Part shown: in pieces, positions 54,300 through 62,326 of the stretch
Numbering within the stretch: position 1 is the stretch's first letter
How the letters are laid out: every line of letters starts with the position of its first letter
Source of the DNA: Micromonospora sp. WMMD1120
Lineage (GTDB): Bacteria; Actinomycetota; Actinomycetes; Mycobacteriales; Micromonosporaceae
Assembly (NCBI RefSeq): GCF_029626235.1
Contig: NZ_JARUBO010000005.1
Span: 6,854,001-6,918,000 of the forward strand
Reading direction: 5' to 3'
DNA length: 64,000 nucleotides
The notes under the pieces: model-generated
The model's input: the letters and a program-made list of their open reading frames with translations, nothing else
Told to the model about the DNA's origin: nothing
Databases searched by the model: none
Position numbers and translations under genes: made by a program

Positions 54300-55905
54300 G
54301 CTGGGCTGAGAACGAAGAAGTGCCTTCTGATCTGGGAAAATAGGGCTTGTCGAGAGTCCCATGTTCCTGTCACGGAAGGCACTTGCTGGGTGAAGGTTAC
54401 CGCAACACGTCCGAAGATCATGGTGACCGGCGGCGGGCGGGGCGTGGTGGGTCACGTCGGTGCCCGGCTGCTCGCTGATCTGGCCGACACGACGGGGTTG
54501 ACCAGCATGTTCAGTGACGCCTTGGCTGGGCTGCGGCAGAGGCAGGGCGGACATGACCCTGGCCGGATCGCCGTGGATCTGGCGGTGATGCTCGCCGACG
54601 GCGGCGAGGCCATCGCTGATCTGGCGGTGCTGCGGGACCAGCCGGGGTTGTTCGGGTCGGTCGCCTCTGACCCGACCGCGTGGCGGCTGTTGTCGCAGGT
54701 GGACGAGGCTCTGTTGGCCGGTTTGCGTGCCGCGCGGGCCCGAGCCCGTGAGGTCGCCTGGGCCCAACATGCCGAGGTTCGTGGTCACCTTCCGCAGCCG
54801 ATGGTGGCGGGCCGGCAGGTCGAGGGTCTGGTCCTGGACATCGACGCGACGATCGTGATCTGCCATTCCGAGAAGGAAGCGGCGACCCGTACCTGGAAAA
54901 AGACGTTCGGCTACCACCCGCTGCTGTGTTTCCTGGACAACACCGGCGAAGCTATGGCTGGTCTGCTGCGGGAAGGCCGAGCCGGGTCGAACACCACCGC
55001 CGACCACATCACCGTCCTGGACCAGGCCCTCGCGCAGATCCCCGACGCCGTTCGGCACGGCACCCCGATCCTGCTGCGCGCCGATTCAGCCGGCAGTAGT
55101 CACGGCTTCCTCGCCCACGTCCGCAGCCTGCGGCAGCAGCACCTGGACATCCGGTTCTCCGTCGGCGCCGCGATCACCGAGCCGGTCCGGGCCGCGATCC
55201 AGGCCGCCACCGGCTGGGTCCCCGCCGTCGACACCGACGGTGAACTGAGCGACCACGCCGAGGTCTGCGAGATCACCGGCCTCATCGACGCCGCCGGCTG
55301 GCCCGAGGGCACCCGATTCCTGGTCCGCCGCGAACGCCCGCACCCCGGCGCCCAACTGACCTTGTTCGACACCATCGAGGGGTGGCGGCACCAGGTCGTC
55401 GCCACCGACACCCCACCCGGCGGCGGCAGCATCCAGCACCTCGAGGCCCGACACCGCGCTCACGCCCGCGTCGAGGACCGCATCCGCTGCGGCAAGGACA
55501 CCGGCTTCGGCCGGTTCCCGTCCCGAGTCTTCGCGATCAATCAGGCCTGGCTCCACCTCGCGCTGACCGGCATCGACCTGATCGCCTGGACCCAAACCCT
55601 GCTCCTGCACGGTGACCTCGCCCGCGCGGAGCCGAAGAAACTGCGCTACCGCCTCCTGCACGTCGGGGCCCGCCTCACCCGCACCGCCCGCCGGACCCGC
55701 CTCGCCATCACCGCCGACTGGCCGTGGACCGACGCCCTGACCAGCGCATTCAACCGACTCGCCGCACTGCCACGACCCGCCGGCTGACCCCGAAGCCTCA
55801 CCCTCGACCCGCAGCACGGAGGAACCCGGCCCAGCGCCGGGCCATCAGCATGCCAGCGAACCGGCCGATCAGCCCCGAACCAGAATTATCGACCAGCAGC
55901 TATGA
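54300..55905 (+). mobile_element. IS1380-family element (ends approximate)
   Basis: Defined by its transposase and by truncation of the gene at 55886-56488, whose coding sense ends at about 55905. I could not find a clear inverted-repeat pair, so the left end near 54300 is a guess. Confidence 0.6.
54390..55787 (+). CDS. IS1380-family transposase
   Basis: A 465-residue DDE transposase: LVLDIDATIVICHSEKE with the first Asp, an HPLLCFLDNTGEAM signature, LLRADSAGSSHGFL with the second Asp, and an EDRIRCGKDTGFGRFP motif with the Glu. GTG start. Full length and uninterrupted, so likely active. It interrupts a leftward type VII-associated cluster. The short palindromic GAAGTGCCTTC/GGAAGGCAC pair upstream of the start may belong to the IS end. 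Confidence 0.92.
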   Translation: MKVTATRPKIMVTGGGRGVVGHVGARLLADLADTTGLTSMFSDALAGLRQRQGGHDPGRIAVDLAVMLADGGEAIADLAVLRDQPGLFGSVASDPTAWRLLSQVDEALLAGLRAARARAREVAWAQHAEVRGHLPQPMVAGRQVEGLVLDIDATIVICHSEKEAATRTWKKTFGYHPLLCFLDNTGEAMAGLLREGRAGSNTTADHITVLDQALAQIPDAVRHGTPILLRADSAGSSHGFLAHVRSLRQQHLDIRFSVGAAITEPVRAAIQAATGWVPAVDTDGELSDHAEVCEITGLIDAAGWPEGTRFLVRRERPHPGAQLTLFDTIEGWRHQVVATDTPPGGGSIQHLEARHRAHARVEDRIRCGKDTGFGRFPSRVFAINQAWLHLALTGIDLIAWTQTLLLHGDLARAEPKKLRYRLLHVGARLTRTARRTRLAITADWPWTDALTSAFNRLAALPRPAG

Positions 55906-56488
55906 AAGACCACCCAGACGGTAGGTCGATGACGGTGACGCCTTCACCCGCCGCCTGCGCCAGTTTGCCGGCCAGCCCCGTGACGATCTTCGCGAGTTCG
56001 ACGCCGTAGTCGACGTTCGCCTTGGCGATCGTGAAGAGCCACTGGCTGATGAACTCCGACTTGACGACGGACTCGTCGACCGCGGCCTTCTGCTTGAGCG
56101 CCTTGGCGCTGTAGGCACTCGCGGCGTCACCGGTCCACTTGGGCAGATTCTCGTTGGCCGGATCGGTGGTGGCGGACGACAGCTCGGAGACCGGGGTCTT
56201 CACGTCGTTGACCCAGCGGAAGCTGACCTCGATCAGCGAGAGCACCGGCAGTTGATGCTCCAAGGCCTGCTCGACGCGGTCGAGGACGGCGTTCAGGGCC
56301 GTTCTGGTGCTGTCCAGGCTGTGTTTGATCCACAAGAGTGCTGCGGGTCCGAGGAGCCACTTCCACTGCTGTACCTGCTCGACGATCTCGTTGAACTTCC
56401 CGATCGCCGTGTCGATGCCGGAGCGGATGTGGTCAAACGCCTTGTTGAACGGTTCCCCGTACTCAAGGTCAGTGGTACCTGGCGGCAT
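55886..56488 (-). pseudogene. Type VII-associated WXG-like/LXG-like protein, 3' end cut by IS
   Basis: A 200-residue helical protein: YGEPFNKAFDHIRSGIDTAIG, WKWLLGPAALLWIKHSL, and PKWTGDAASAYSAKALKQK. The W-x-G at residue 127 or so is typical of WXG100-like effectors. The last residues, IAAGR, come from IS sequence, so the natural C-terminus (an effector tip or ending) is lost. It lies downstream of an EspC-like and a YbaB-like gene in the same direction. Probably a truncated T7SS substrate. Confidence 0.7.
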
Positions 56489-56529
56489 GGGATGCTCCGT
56501 GCCCTCTCCGAACGTCGCGCGGTGTGTCG

Positions 56530-56847
56530 CTACACCTTGTAGATGCTGTTGAGGTCGAGTGAGACGATCTCGTCGGCTCGGTCGTACTCGTCAGCGATGT
56601 GCCGCAGGGCCTTGCCCACTTGCTCGAATTCGGTCACCGCCCCATTCAGGACGGCGACCATGAAGGTGTGGAAGTCGTTGTATGCCAGCGAGTGAATGAG
56701 GACGTTCGCGTCACCGATGAAGAAGGCCGATGGGTCGAGGTGGAGCTGCTCCGCAGCGACCTTGATGGCGGCGACCCGGTCCGACAGCGTCAGCCACTTA
56801 CCTCCCTCATCACGTAGCGAATCGGTGATGACGTTCAGTTCGGCCAT
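56530..56847 (-). CDS. EspC-like small type VII secretion-associated protein
   Basis: A 105-residue helical protein: MAELNVITDSLRDEGGKWLTL, then AFFIGDANVLIHSLAYND, then FEQVGKALRHIADEYDRADE. Length and helical hairpin match the EspC/WXG100-like partners made with T7SS substrates, and the C-terminal Y-D-x-A-D-E fits the YxxxD/E secretion signal (Y-D-R-A-D). It lies 41 bases before the truncated WXG-like gene. Likely co-secreted with it. Family match by pattern only. Confidence 0.7.
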   Translation of the reverse strand: MAELNVITDSLRDEGGKWLTLSDRVAAIKVAAEQLHLDPSAFFIGDANVLIHSLAYNDFHTFMVAVLNGAVTEFEQVGKALRHIADEYDRADEIVSLDLNSIYKV

Positions 56848-56856
56848 CGCACTACC

Positions 56857-57510
56857 TCACGATCCAGTCCGACCGGCGCTGGCCAGCGTGAACGCGCGGA
56901 AGAGGGAACGGGCTTCGAACTGCAGCTGGCCCGCGTCTGCCCGTGCGATTCGCCGGACGTCGCCGGTGATGCCGGTGATGCCGCCTCCGCGGATGCGCGC
57001 CGTCAGGCAGCCGTTGGGGCTCGACATGCTCGACTCGTCCGTCCGCCTGGGCAAGCGAGCCGCAGCGTCCAACTTTGCGTCGAGGTCGTCCAGCGTCCGC
57101 CAGGTGTTACGCAGCCAGGTGTGCTCGTCGACGTCTCGCTCGGGGCTATCCGGCGGTCGCTGTTGCGGTGCTGCAGGACCTCTCTCCTTGGCCTGCAGAT
57201 GAAGGAGCGCCGCCAGTTCGAGGGCAGCCTGCACGGCGGCGGTGTACGCCTCGAAGAGCGCATCGGCGAATCCGCTGGGGCCGAGCCGGCTGCGCCAGTC
57301 GCGAGCGATCGTCAGAGCTGAGACCTCTCGTTGGGTGTCGACCACCACGCGGACGGAGCCGGAGTGGTCTGTCCCGGGGCACTCGTCGGGTCGCAGTTCA
57401 CCTCCCGTCTCGCGCAGCGCACGATCGGCCTGCTCGCGTAAGACGGAATCGTCGCCCAGAAAGTCCAGACTCGCCAGTTTGAGGCGTTCATGCCTGCTGC
57501 CCTGCTGCAT
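56857..57510 (-). CDS. YbaB/EbfC-like type VII-associated protein
   Basis: A 217-residue protein. Its middle (GSVRVVVDTQREVSALTIAR, then RLGPSGFADALFEAYTAAVQ) matches the YbaB/EbfC-like domain common beside actinobacterial ESX substrates. The C-terminal part RNTWRTLDDLDAKLDAAARL is helical. Start at ATG 57510; a GTG at 57576 would add 22 basic residues. First gene of the leftward cluster with the EspC-like and WXG-like genes. Role unknown, possibly nucleoid or chaperone-like. Confidence 0.65.
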   Translation of the reverse strand: MQQGSRHERLKLASLDFLGDDSVLREQADRALRETGGELRPDECPGTDHSGSVRVVVDTQREVSALTIARDWRSRLGPSGFADALFEAYTAAVQAALELAALLHLQAKERGPAAPQQRPPDSPERDVDEHTWLRNTWRTLDDLDAKLDAAARLPRRTDESSMSSPNGCLTARIRGGGITGITGDVRRIARADAGQLQFEARSLFRAFTLASAGRTGS

Positions 57511-58049
57511 TCGCCCCCGGCTTCCTGCTCGGTCGATGCGTTCCGTGATGCGCTCGTGACGGCGCGGTAGGACCACGGTACGTGAATGACCAAGATCCGG
57601 GGACCCCGGGCGCTGGGCTGGACGTCCTCGCCATGGCGAGGACGAAGGTGCAGCAGAGAGATCCCCTGGGGCGTTCCGGGACTACCGCTCAGCGAAGGAT
57701 CACGTGCTGAGCGACCGACAGCTCTATTCTCCGGCTAGCTCCTCACACCGTCATCAGAGTGATCTTTGCCCAACGGTCCAGGGAGGTCAGACGGTGATCA
57801 GTAACTCCCTCGTAGGGGCCGTCATCGGTCGAAGGCGAACTGACAACCGCTGCCTCTCGGTCACGATATGCTTCCGATCCACTCTGCCAGCGTGAGCGTG
57901 CAGCCAACGTGTAGCTAGCAAACGGCAACCGGGGGTCTGCAGCGGTCGTTCTAGGTCGAAGCGGCGTCAGTCGTTGCGCGCGACGTAAAGCAGAACGCCG
58001 ATCGGCGCTTCCGCTGGTCGGCGCTCCTGCAGCCAGGCCGAAGGCTATG
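57511..58049. other. Upstream region of the type VII cluster
   Basis: No gene. It contains the 22-bp palindrome at 57623-57644. The rest, to the tRNA-Val remnant at 58050, has no other feature I can support. Confidence 0.35.
57623..57644. promoter_or_regulatory. Perfect 22-bp palindrome
   Basis: CGTCCTCGCC, AT, GGCGAGGACG: ten perfect pairs around two bases, about 113 bases upstream of the YbaB-like gene start. Operator or hairpin; no following U-tract. Confidence 0.55.
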
Positions 58050-58095
58050 TGGTCAGGGGCGGAGTCGAACCGCCGACCTTCCGATTGTCAGTCGG
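58050..58095 (-). tRNA. 3' half of a tRNA-Val(GAC), remnant
   Basis: On the minus strand: anticodon loop CTGACAA (GAC, Val), T-arm GGCGG-TTCGACT-CCGCC and 3' acceptor CCTGACC. The D-arm and 5' acceptor are missing, and CCA is not encoded. A truncated tRNA, as left at the edge of an integrated element. Confidence 0.6.
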
Positions 58096-58119
58096 GATGC
58101 CTGATGGGTGCCCAGGGGG

Positions 58120-59172
58120 TTAGGCAAGCCGTCTGGTGCGGGTGGCCGTGATACTTGCGATGCCGCTGTCGGACAGGCCGGAGATCAGGTACGCCCGGTA
58201 AGTGCCGTCCGAAAGCGCGGTCCACAGGTCCGGGGTGCCGTCGGCGTTGATGTCGGCGGCCTGCAGGGTCGTGATTGCGACGCCGGTGTTCCAGTTCACC
58301 GCCACCTGGTACTGGGTGTGGGCGAGCATGCTAATGCCGTCGCCCTGGTCGACCATCATGACGTCGGTCCACAGGTACAGCTCACCGGTGCCTGTGTTGC
58401 GCAGAAAGAGCGCGATGCCTGAGTCGGTCTCGGTGCTGGCGAGGCTCCAGTTCTGCCAGTCGGTCCCCCCGGTTGGCGTGGGGTTGATCAGGCTGGTGAC
58501 GCCGTAGTAAAGGCCCGGCGCGAAGTAGTTGGGGTGGTAGCCAAGCCGGTAGCCGTTGGTGGCGTCACCGGCAATGCCCAACAGATCCGGGATGCCGGTG
58601 TCGACGCCGTCAGCCTGGAACGCGTTCACCAGTTGCAGCGGGATGTTGCCGTTGGCATCGGCCAGGTTGTCGGAAAAAATCGAGAACTGGTTTCCGTTCG
58701 CGCTGGCCATCGTGCCGTCCCCGGCGCCGCGGATGACGCCACCGTTGCCGGCTGAATTGCCGGTCGGGTAGTAGTACAGGAAATCCTCTTGGTTGCCGCC
58801 GGTGAAGCGTCCGGTGATGACCTGGGAGCCATCGAAGTCGGCCGGGGAGTTGTTGCCGGTGACACCGTTGCCGTGCAAACCGACGTTGCTGGCCGGGGTC
58901 TGCACCTGGCCGGTGCCTACCCCGGTCTTGCGGGACTTCACGCCGAGCCCGGACCAGACGCCGGAGCCGAGACCGGTGCCCGGACCGCCGACCGCGACGA
59001 GGTCGGGCACGCCGTCACCGTCGAGGTCTTTGTCAACCGGCCCGGGGACGACGACGGTGAGTGTGGGTTTCGGCGCGGCCTGGGCTGGCAGGGCCGGGGC
59101 GAGCGCGGTTAGCACGAGCACCACGGGCGCCGTCCAGGCGAGCATGTGGCGGGTGCTGAAGGAATTCGTCAA
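58120..59172 (-). CDS. Secreted FG-GAP/VCBS-repeat-like protein
   Basis: About 350 residues with a signal peptide (LAWTAPVVLVLTALAPALPAQA). Asp-rich repeats follow: DKDLDGDGVPDLVAVGG, ADGVDTGIPDLLGIAGD and DINADGTPDLWTALSDG, calcium-binding-like loops of an FG-GAP/VCBS propeller. Start choice: TTG 59172 with GGGGG upstream, or ATG 59145. The C-terminus ends TATRTRRLA close to the tRNA-Val remnant and may be truncated. Family function is adhesion or carbohydrate binding; none is proven here. Confidence 0.75.
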   Translation of the reverse strand: MTNSFSTRHMLAWTAPVVLVLTALAPALPAQAAPKPTLTVVVPGPVDKDLDGDGVPDLVAVGGPGTGLGSGVWSGLGVKSRKTGVGTGQVQTPASNVGLHGNGVTGNNSPADFDGSQVITGRFTGGNQEDFLYYYPTGNSAGNGGVIRGAGDGTMASANGNQFSIFSDNLADANGNIPLQLVNAFQADGVDTGIPDLLGIAGDATNGYRLGYHPNYFAPGLYYGVTSLINPTPTGGTDWQNWSLASTETDSGIALFLRNTGTGELYLWTDVMMVDQGDGISMLAHTQYQVAVNWNTGVAITTLQAADINADGTPDLWTALSDGTYRAYLISGLSDSGIASITATRTRRLA

Positions 59173-59524
59173 GGTACCCCCGTGCGGTGAGTGATCTTCC
59201 GCTGAGAACGTACTGCACGGATGCACCAGACGCGCCAATCCGCCCCCTCACCGAACTGGTCAGGGACCGGATCACGCCCTACCGGGCGCGGCTACCGCAG
59301 TAGGTTACTTCCCGGCGCTCCTCGCCTCCGCGTACGCAGCGGCCAGCAACTTGTACTGAACCAGACGAGACCGATAGCGCGCTCTGCGCGCCCCTGCGGC
59401 GACGGCTGCCTGCCACGTTTACCAACGTCGCCCAGCCCACCGGCGCCGGACAGACCGGGACCAGTCTGCGGTACGTGTCCTGCGTTATCGTGTGCGCGCT
59501 AAACACGAGACGGGGACGGAATTT
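59173..59524. other. Divergent intergenic region
   Basis: About 350 bases between the VCBS-like and lipoprotein genes, with promoters for both expected. No gene, dyad or RNA that I can support. Confidence 0.3.
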
Positions 59525-60166
59525 ATGACACGCTCAGTGCCGGCTGGTTCAGCGATCGTCGGTGCCCTGACTTCGGCGATCCTCCTAGGCACGACCGGGT
59601 GTGTGGGGCTGGCCGACGACCGCGCACCGGCAGCGGTCGCGCAGTCATCGCCAGCCGCCGCGGTGATGCGTATCAACAAACCGGCCAAGCTTCTGGGCAC
59701 CTGGACCGAGTCGGTTGACAGGGTTCTGCGTGGCCATGCTGAGCAGGACATGAGTAACGCCAAGAAGCTCCTGAACGCTGGGCCCACGAGCGCGATGGGC
59801 ACCGCCTATGTCCGCGCTCAAGAGGTGCCCTCAGGAGCGGACGGGCTGTACATTCCCGGCGACGATCAGCGCGTCATCCTGATCAGCGCGGTCTCCGGCA
59901 CGATCACCGATCCGACCGCGGCGCTCGACAGGATGTTCGGCGGATTACCGAACATCACCGACGTGGCGCCGATCCGCGCGGGCGCTCTGGGAGGAGTGGC
60001 CGCCTGCGGCGCCGCTCAGGGCAAGAAGGGCATCCCCGTCGATTTCTGCGCGTGGAGCGATCCTCATACGCTCGGCATGGTGACCTTCATCGGTTTTGCG
60101 AACACGGATGACCCGCATGGCGTGTTCGGCCAAATCCGCACCGAGTTGGAGCAGCCAACTCGGTGA
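59525..60166 (+). CDS. Lipoprotein, unknown function
   Basis: A 213-residue protein with a lipoprotein signal (GALTSAILLGTTGC, Cys about residue 26) followed by GLADDRAPAAVAQ. The mature part includes LLGTWTESVDRVLRGH, VILISAVSGTITDPTAALDRMFG and AACGAAQGKKGIPVDFCAWSD. The paired Cys (C-G-A-A, F-C-A-W) may form a disulfide. ATG 59525 is chosen (GGACGGA upstream). Exported and membrane-bound. The family pattern (AACG...FCAWSDP) occurs in many actinobacterial lipoproteins of unknown role. Confidence 0.75.
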   Translation: MTRSVPAGSAIVGALTSAILLGTTGCVGLADDRAPAAVAQSSPAAAVMRINKPAKLLGTWTESVDRVLRGHAEQDMSNAKKLLNAGPTSAMGTAYVRAQEVPSGADGLYIPGDDQRVILISAVSGTITDPTAALDRMFGGLPNITDVAPIRAGALGGVAACGAAQGKKGIPVDFCAWSDPHTLGMVTFIGFANTDDPHGVFGQIRTELEQPTR

Positions 60167-60265
60167 CTTGACCTCGTCCGTGACGAGGTTCTGCCGAGCC
60201 TCGAACTCGGCATCCGTCATCGGCCCGGTGGCATCGGTTGTGGCTCTACCGGGCTTGGCAGTCAT
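60167..60265 (-). pseudogene. SHOCT-like fragment
   Basis: The leftward frame reads MTDAEFEARQNLVTDEV, like the C-terminal SHOCT segment that ends many actinobacterial proteins (MTDAEFEARKAELL type). It is only about 30 codons before the frame loses coding character. A gene end without its gene. Confidence 0.3.
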
Positions 60266-60272
60266 GCCGCCC

Positions 60273-60638
60273 CTACTGAGCCGTTTTCATCATGAGTAGC
60301 GGCTGGTCTCGACGCGGTGCAGGACGAGGATGGCGTGCACGATCGCGGTCGAAAGACTGGGACAGCAACGCAGCTTGGCCAGGGTTGAAGTCACTGAACG
60401 AGTCGTCGGAGATGTACCCCCAGATCACGTACGCCGCCGCGCACAAGCCCCACTGATGCGCGCGTGCGGCTACCCGCCCGTAGCAGCGGTAGAACTCAAC
60501 GATGAGCTCCACCGGCAACTGCGCCAGCCTCGCCGCCAGCGCTCGACCGATCACCGACCCCGACGGCCAACCCCCACCGTCGCCGTGCACGTCCTCGCGG
60601 GCCCTCTCGACCAGCGACCAGAACTCGTTCACCTGCAC
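60273..60638 (-). CDS. DUF4240 domain protein, C-terminus degenerate
   Basis: A 121-residue frame. It begins VNEFWSLVERAREDVHGDGGG and continues LAQLPVELIVEFYRC, AARAHQWGLCAAAYVI and GYISDDSFSDF, the DUF4240 pattern (FWxLVExAR, SDDxFxxF). After that the residues (NPGQAALLSQ...) do not fit and a frameshift is likely near 60380. It may be a partial gene. DUF4240 function is unknown. Confidence 0.6.
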   Translation of the reverse strand: MQVNEFWSLVERAREDVHGDGGGWPSGSVIGRALAARLAQLPVELIVEFYRCYGRVAARAHQWGLCAAAYVIWGYISDDSFSDFNPGQAALLSQSFDRDRARHPRPAPRRDQPLLMMKTAQ

Positions 60639-60833
60639 CCGCGGAGTCTGACACGAGCAACCCTCACCCGTTCCTCACCGCCCTCAGAACCTTCATCGCT
60701 GAGGTTGGAGAAGGTTCATAGAAGGAGTGGGCATCTATCCGAACCTCACCGACATGCATCGCCATCGCTGCCCCTTCTCATGGAACGACTTCGACCCAGC
60801 AACTGTCGACCGGGTGACCGCTCGCTGGTCAGG

Positions 60834-61147
60834 ACCCGCAGGTGTTGAGCATGCTCTGTAGCGCGGACTTCCCCGACGACTGCAGGGTGAGGCCCCAGCT
60901 GTACTTCACGGTGATCCACATCTGCTGTAGGTGCACCGGTACGACGACAGCGGCGGCTTGCCAGGTGGAGGAGTCTTGGTCGCCCTTGGCCTGGTTGACG
61001 TTGTCGGTCACCGCGATCAAGTGCGCTCAGGTCGTTGGCGAAGCCCTGCCGGCGGCTGGTGGTCCACGAGCTGGCGCCGGAGCGCCACGCCTCCGCGAGC
61101 GGCACCACGTGGTCGATGTCGACGTCGGAGGCCGCCGTCCAGGTCAA
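60834..61147 (-). pseudogene. Secreted HNH endonuclease remnant, frameshifted
   Basis: Frame one reads ASDVDIDHVVPLAEAWRSGA and QGFANDLSA, with the D-H of the HNH/GmrSD-type nuclease. The continuation IAVTDNVNQAKGDQDSSTW, then VKYSWGLTLQSSGKSALQS to LNTCGS, is in a second frame ending at about 60832. An indel lies near 61020. The N-terminal signal and first domain are missing: only about the last half of a normal 200-residue nuclease is present. Confidence 0.7.
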
Positions 61148-61173
61148 GCCCGGTCAGCGCGAAGGTCCAAGTG

Positions 61174-61314
61174 ATGACGCGCTCCATCGAGCAACTATCC
61201 GACGGAGCAAGGGAAGGCATCGACGCCATCATCCAAAGCATTCTGAGGATGGAGCAAGCCGCGCGGGAGTCCGCCCAACTCGCCGCCGAGGAAGCCCGGC
61301 GAGACGCGCACTGA
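61174..61314 (+). CDS. Small helical protein, 46 aa
   Basis: ATG 61174 opens MTRSIEQLSDGAREGIDAI, continuing IQSILRMEQAARESAQLAAE, then EEARRDAH. It is amphipathic and coiled-coil-like. Upstream GAAGGTCC is a weak ribosome binding site. No known family. It lies divergent to the HNH remnant. Confidence 0.4.
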   Translation: MTRSIEQLSDGAREGIDAIIQSILRMEQAARESAQLAAEEARRDAH

Positions 61315-61339
61315 TCCCGCTGTTCACAACATAGGTGAA

Positions 61340-61576
61340 TCACCCGAACCGTCCGACTCGCCCGCAGCCGCAATCTGGCTCCGGCAATGCCACGCTCTCG
61401 CCCGCACCGCGACGACCGGCCGCGCGCCGGCGGCGACTTCGGGCCGCCGTCTGCAGGTGCCAGCCCGCCGGAATCACGAACCGAACCAACCAACGGTAGT
61501 CGGATCTCCACGTACGCCAAAGCCGCAGGCCACCGTCGCCATCGACACGTCGACAGCGCATGACGAGCAGGTGCAT
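61340..61576 (-). CDS. Possible small hypothetical protein
   Basis: ATG 61576 opens MHLLVMRCRRVDGDGGLRLW, then TWRSDYRWLVRFVIPAGWHLQ, with coding-like residues for about 45 codons. The Arg-rich remainder is doubtful. Family unknown. Overlaps no better frame. Confidence 0.3.
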   Translation of the reverse strand: MHLLVMRCRRVDGDGGLRLWRTWRSDYRWLVRFVIPAGWHLQTAARSRRRRAAGRRGAGESVALPEPDCGCGRVGRFG

Positions 61577-61675
61577 GCCTGGCCAAAGCCGAGCTTCATC
61601 GCTAGCGTCACGAGGCTCCGATGCCAAACGGTGTCAAAAGCTACCGGTGGATGCCACGGTGAAAGGGGCAATTGC

Positions 61676-62179
61676 ATGGTAGATCGATGGGCCGTAGAGC
61701 GTGCAGTTCGAGACGCTGACTGTTGCCTTAGCCCTTCCGGGCGCCACCTCATCCTGACACTCCTCACCTGGACCGATACCGCAACCGCCGTGATCCCTCC
61801 GCAATTCTCACCGAGCTTGACGGACCTGGAAGGTGCAACAGGTTTGGCCCGCTCCACGATCGGCGTCTGGCTGAACCGACTTGAGAAATTGGGCTGGGTC
61901 ATCCGGTTTAGACCGAAAGTGGAAGACGCTCGCCGCAAAAAGGCACGGACCGTCTATCGACTTCGAGTTCCCACGGGGGCCGGAGTTGGTGCGACCACAG
62001 CACCACCGCTAGTACGACAGCCGGACGGATCTAGTACGACAGCCGGACTGGGTCCAAACAACAAACATCGTCCCACCGCGCGAAGCTCGTCGACCAGCCG
62101 CCTAAGTCACTCCTACACCCCAGGGGCCAATGGCTACTGCTCTTATCCCGATTGCGGCAAGTCCGCGCCGCTTCATTGA
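61676..62179 (+). CDS. Winged-helix (helix-turn-helix) mobile-element protein
   Basis: A 167-residue protein. ATG 61676 has AAGGGG upstream. A winged helix fills the first 110 residues: LSPSGRHLILTLLTW, SLTDLEGATGLARSTIGVWL, and NRLEKLGWVIRFRPK. A Ser/Pro-rich linker and a C-terminal CSYPDCGKSAPLH (possible zinc site) follow. Similar proteins on actinobacterial integrative elements act in replication or transcription control. It is convergent with the integrase and ends at the terminator hairpin. Confidence 0.65.
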   Translation: MVDRWAVERAVRDADCCLSPSGRHLILTLLTWTDTATAVIPPQFSPSLTDLEGATGLARSTIGVWLNRLEKLGWVIRFRPKVEDARRKKARTVYRLRVPTGAGVGATTAPPLVRQPDGSSTTAGLGPNNKHRPTARSSSTSRLSHSYTPGANGYCSYPDCGKSAPLH

Positions 62180-62286
62180 GCGGATGAATCGCATGTTCGG
62201 AGCACGGCCAAGGCAGACGCTAATGACAGCACACGCATTGCAGGTCGAGTCCCTGCTTGCACCTCCATGCCGCCGACAGATCCCAC

Positions 62287-62320
62287 GGTGGGGTCCGGCC
62301 CTGTAAGACCGGGCCCCACC
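62287..62320. terminator. Bidirectional terminator-like hairpin
   Basis: GGTGGGGTCCGG pairs with CCGGGCCCCACC over 12 positions (one G-U) around a 10-base loop. It lies between the convergent winged-helix gene (ends 62179) and integrase gene (ends 62327). Confidence 0.7.
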
Positions 62321-62326
62321 AGACGA

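Noticed and set aside
62240..62256. tRNA T-arm-like hairpin GCAGG-TCGAGTC-CCTGC
   Set aside because: Loop lacks the first conserved T and no acceptor or anticodon arm is seen. Could be a very old remnant.
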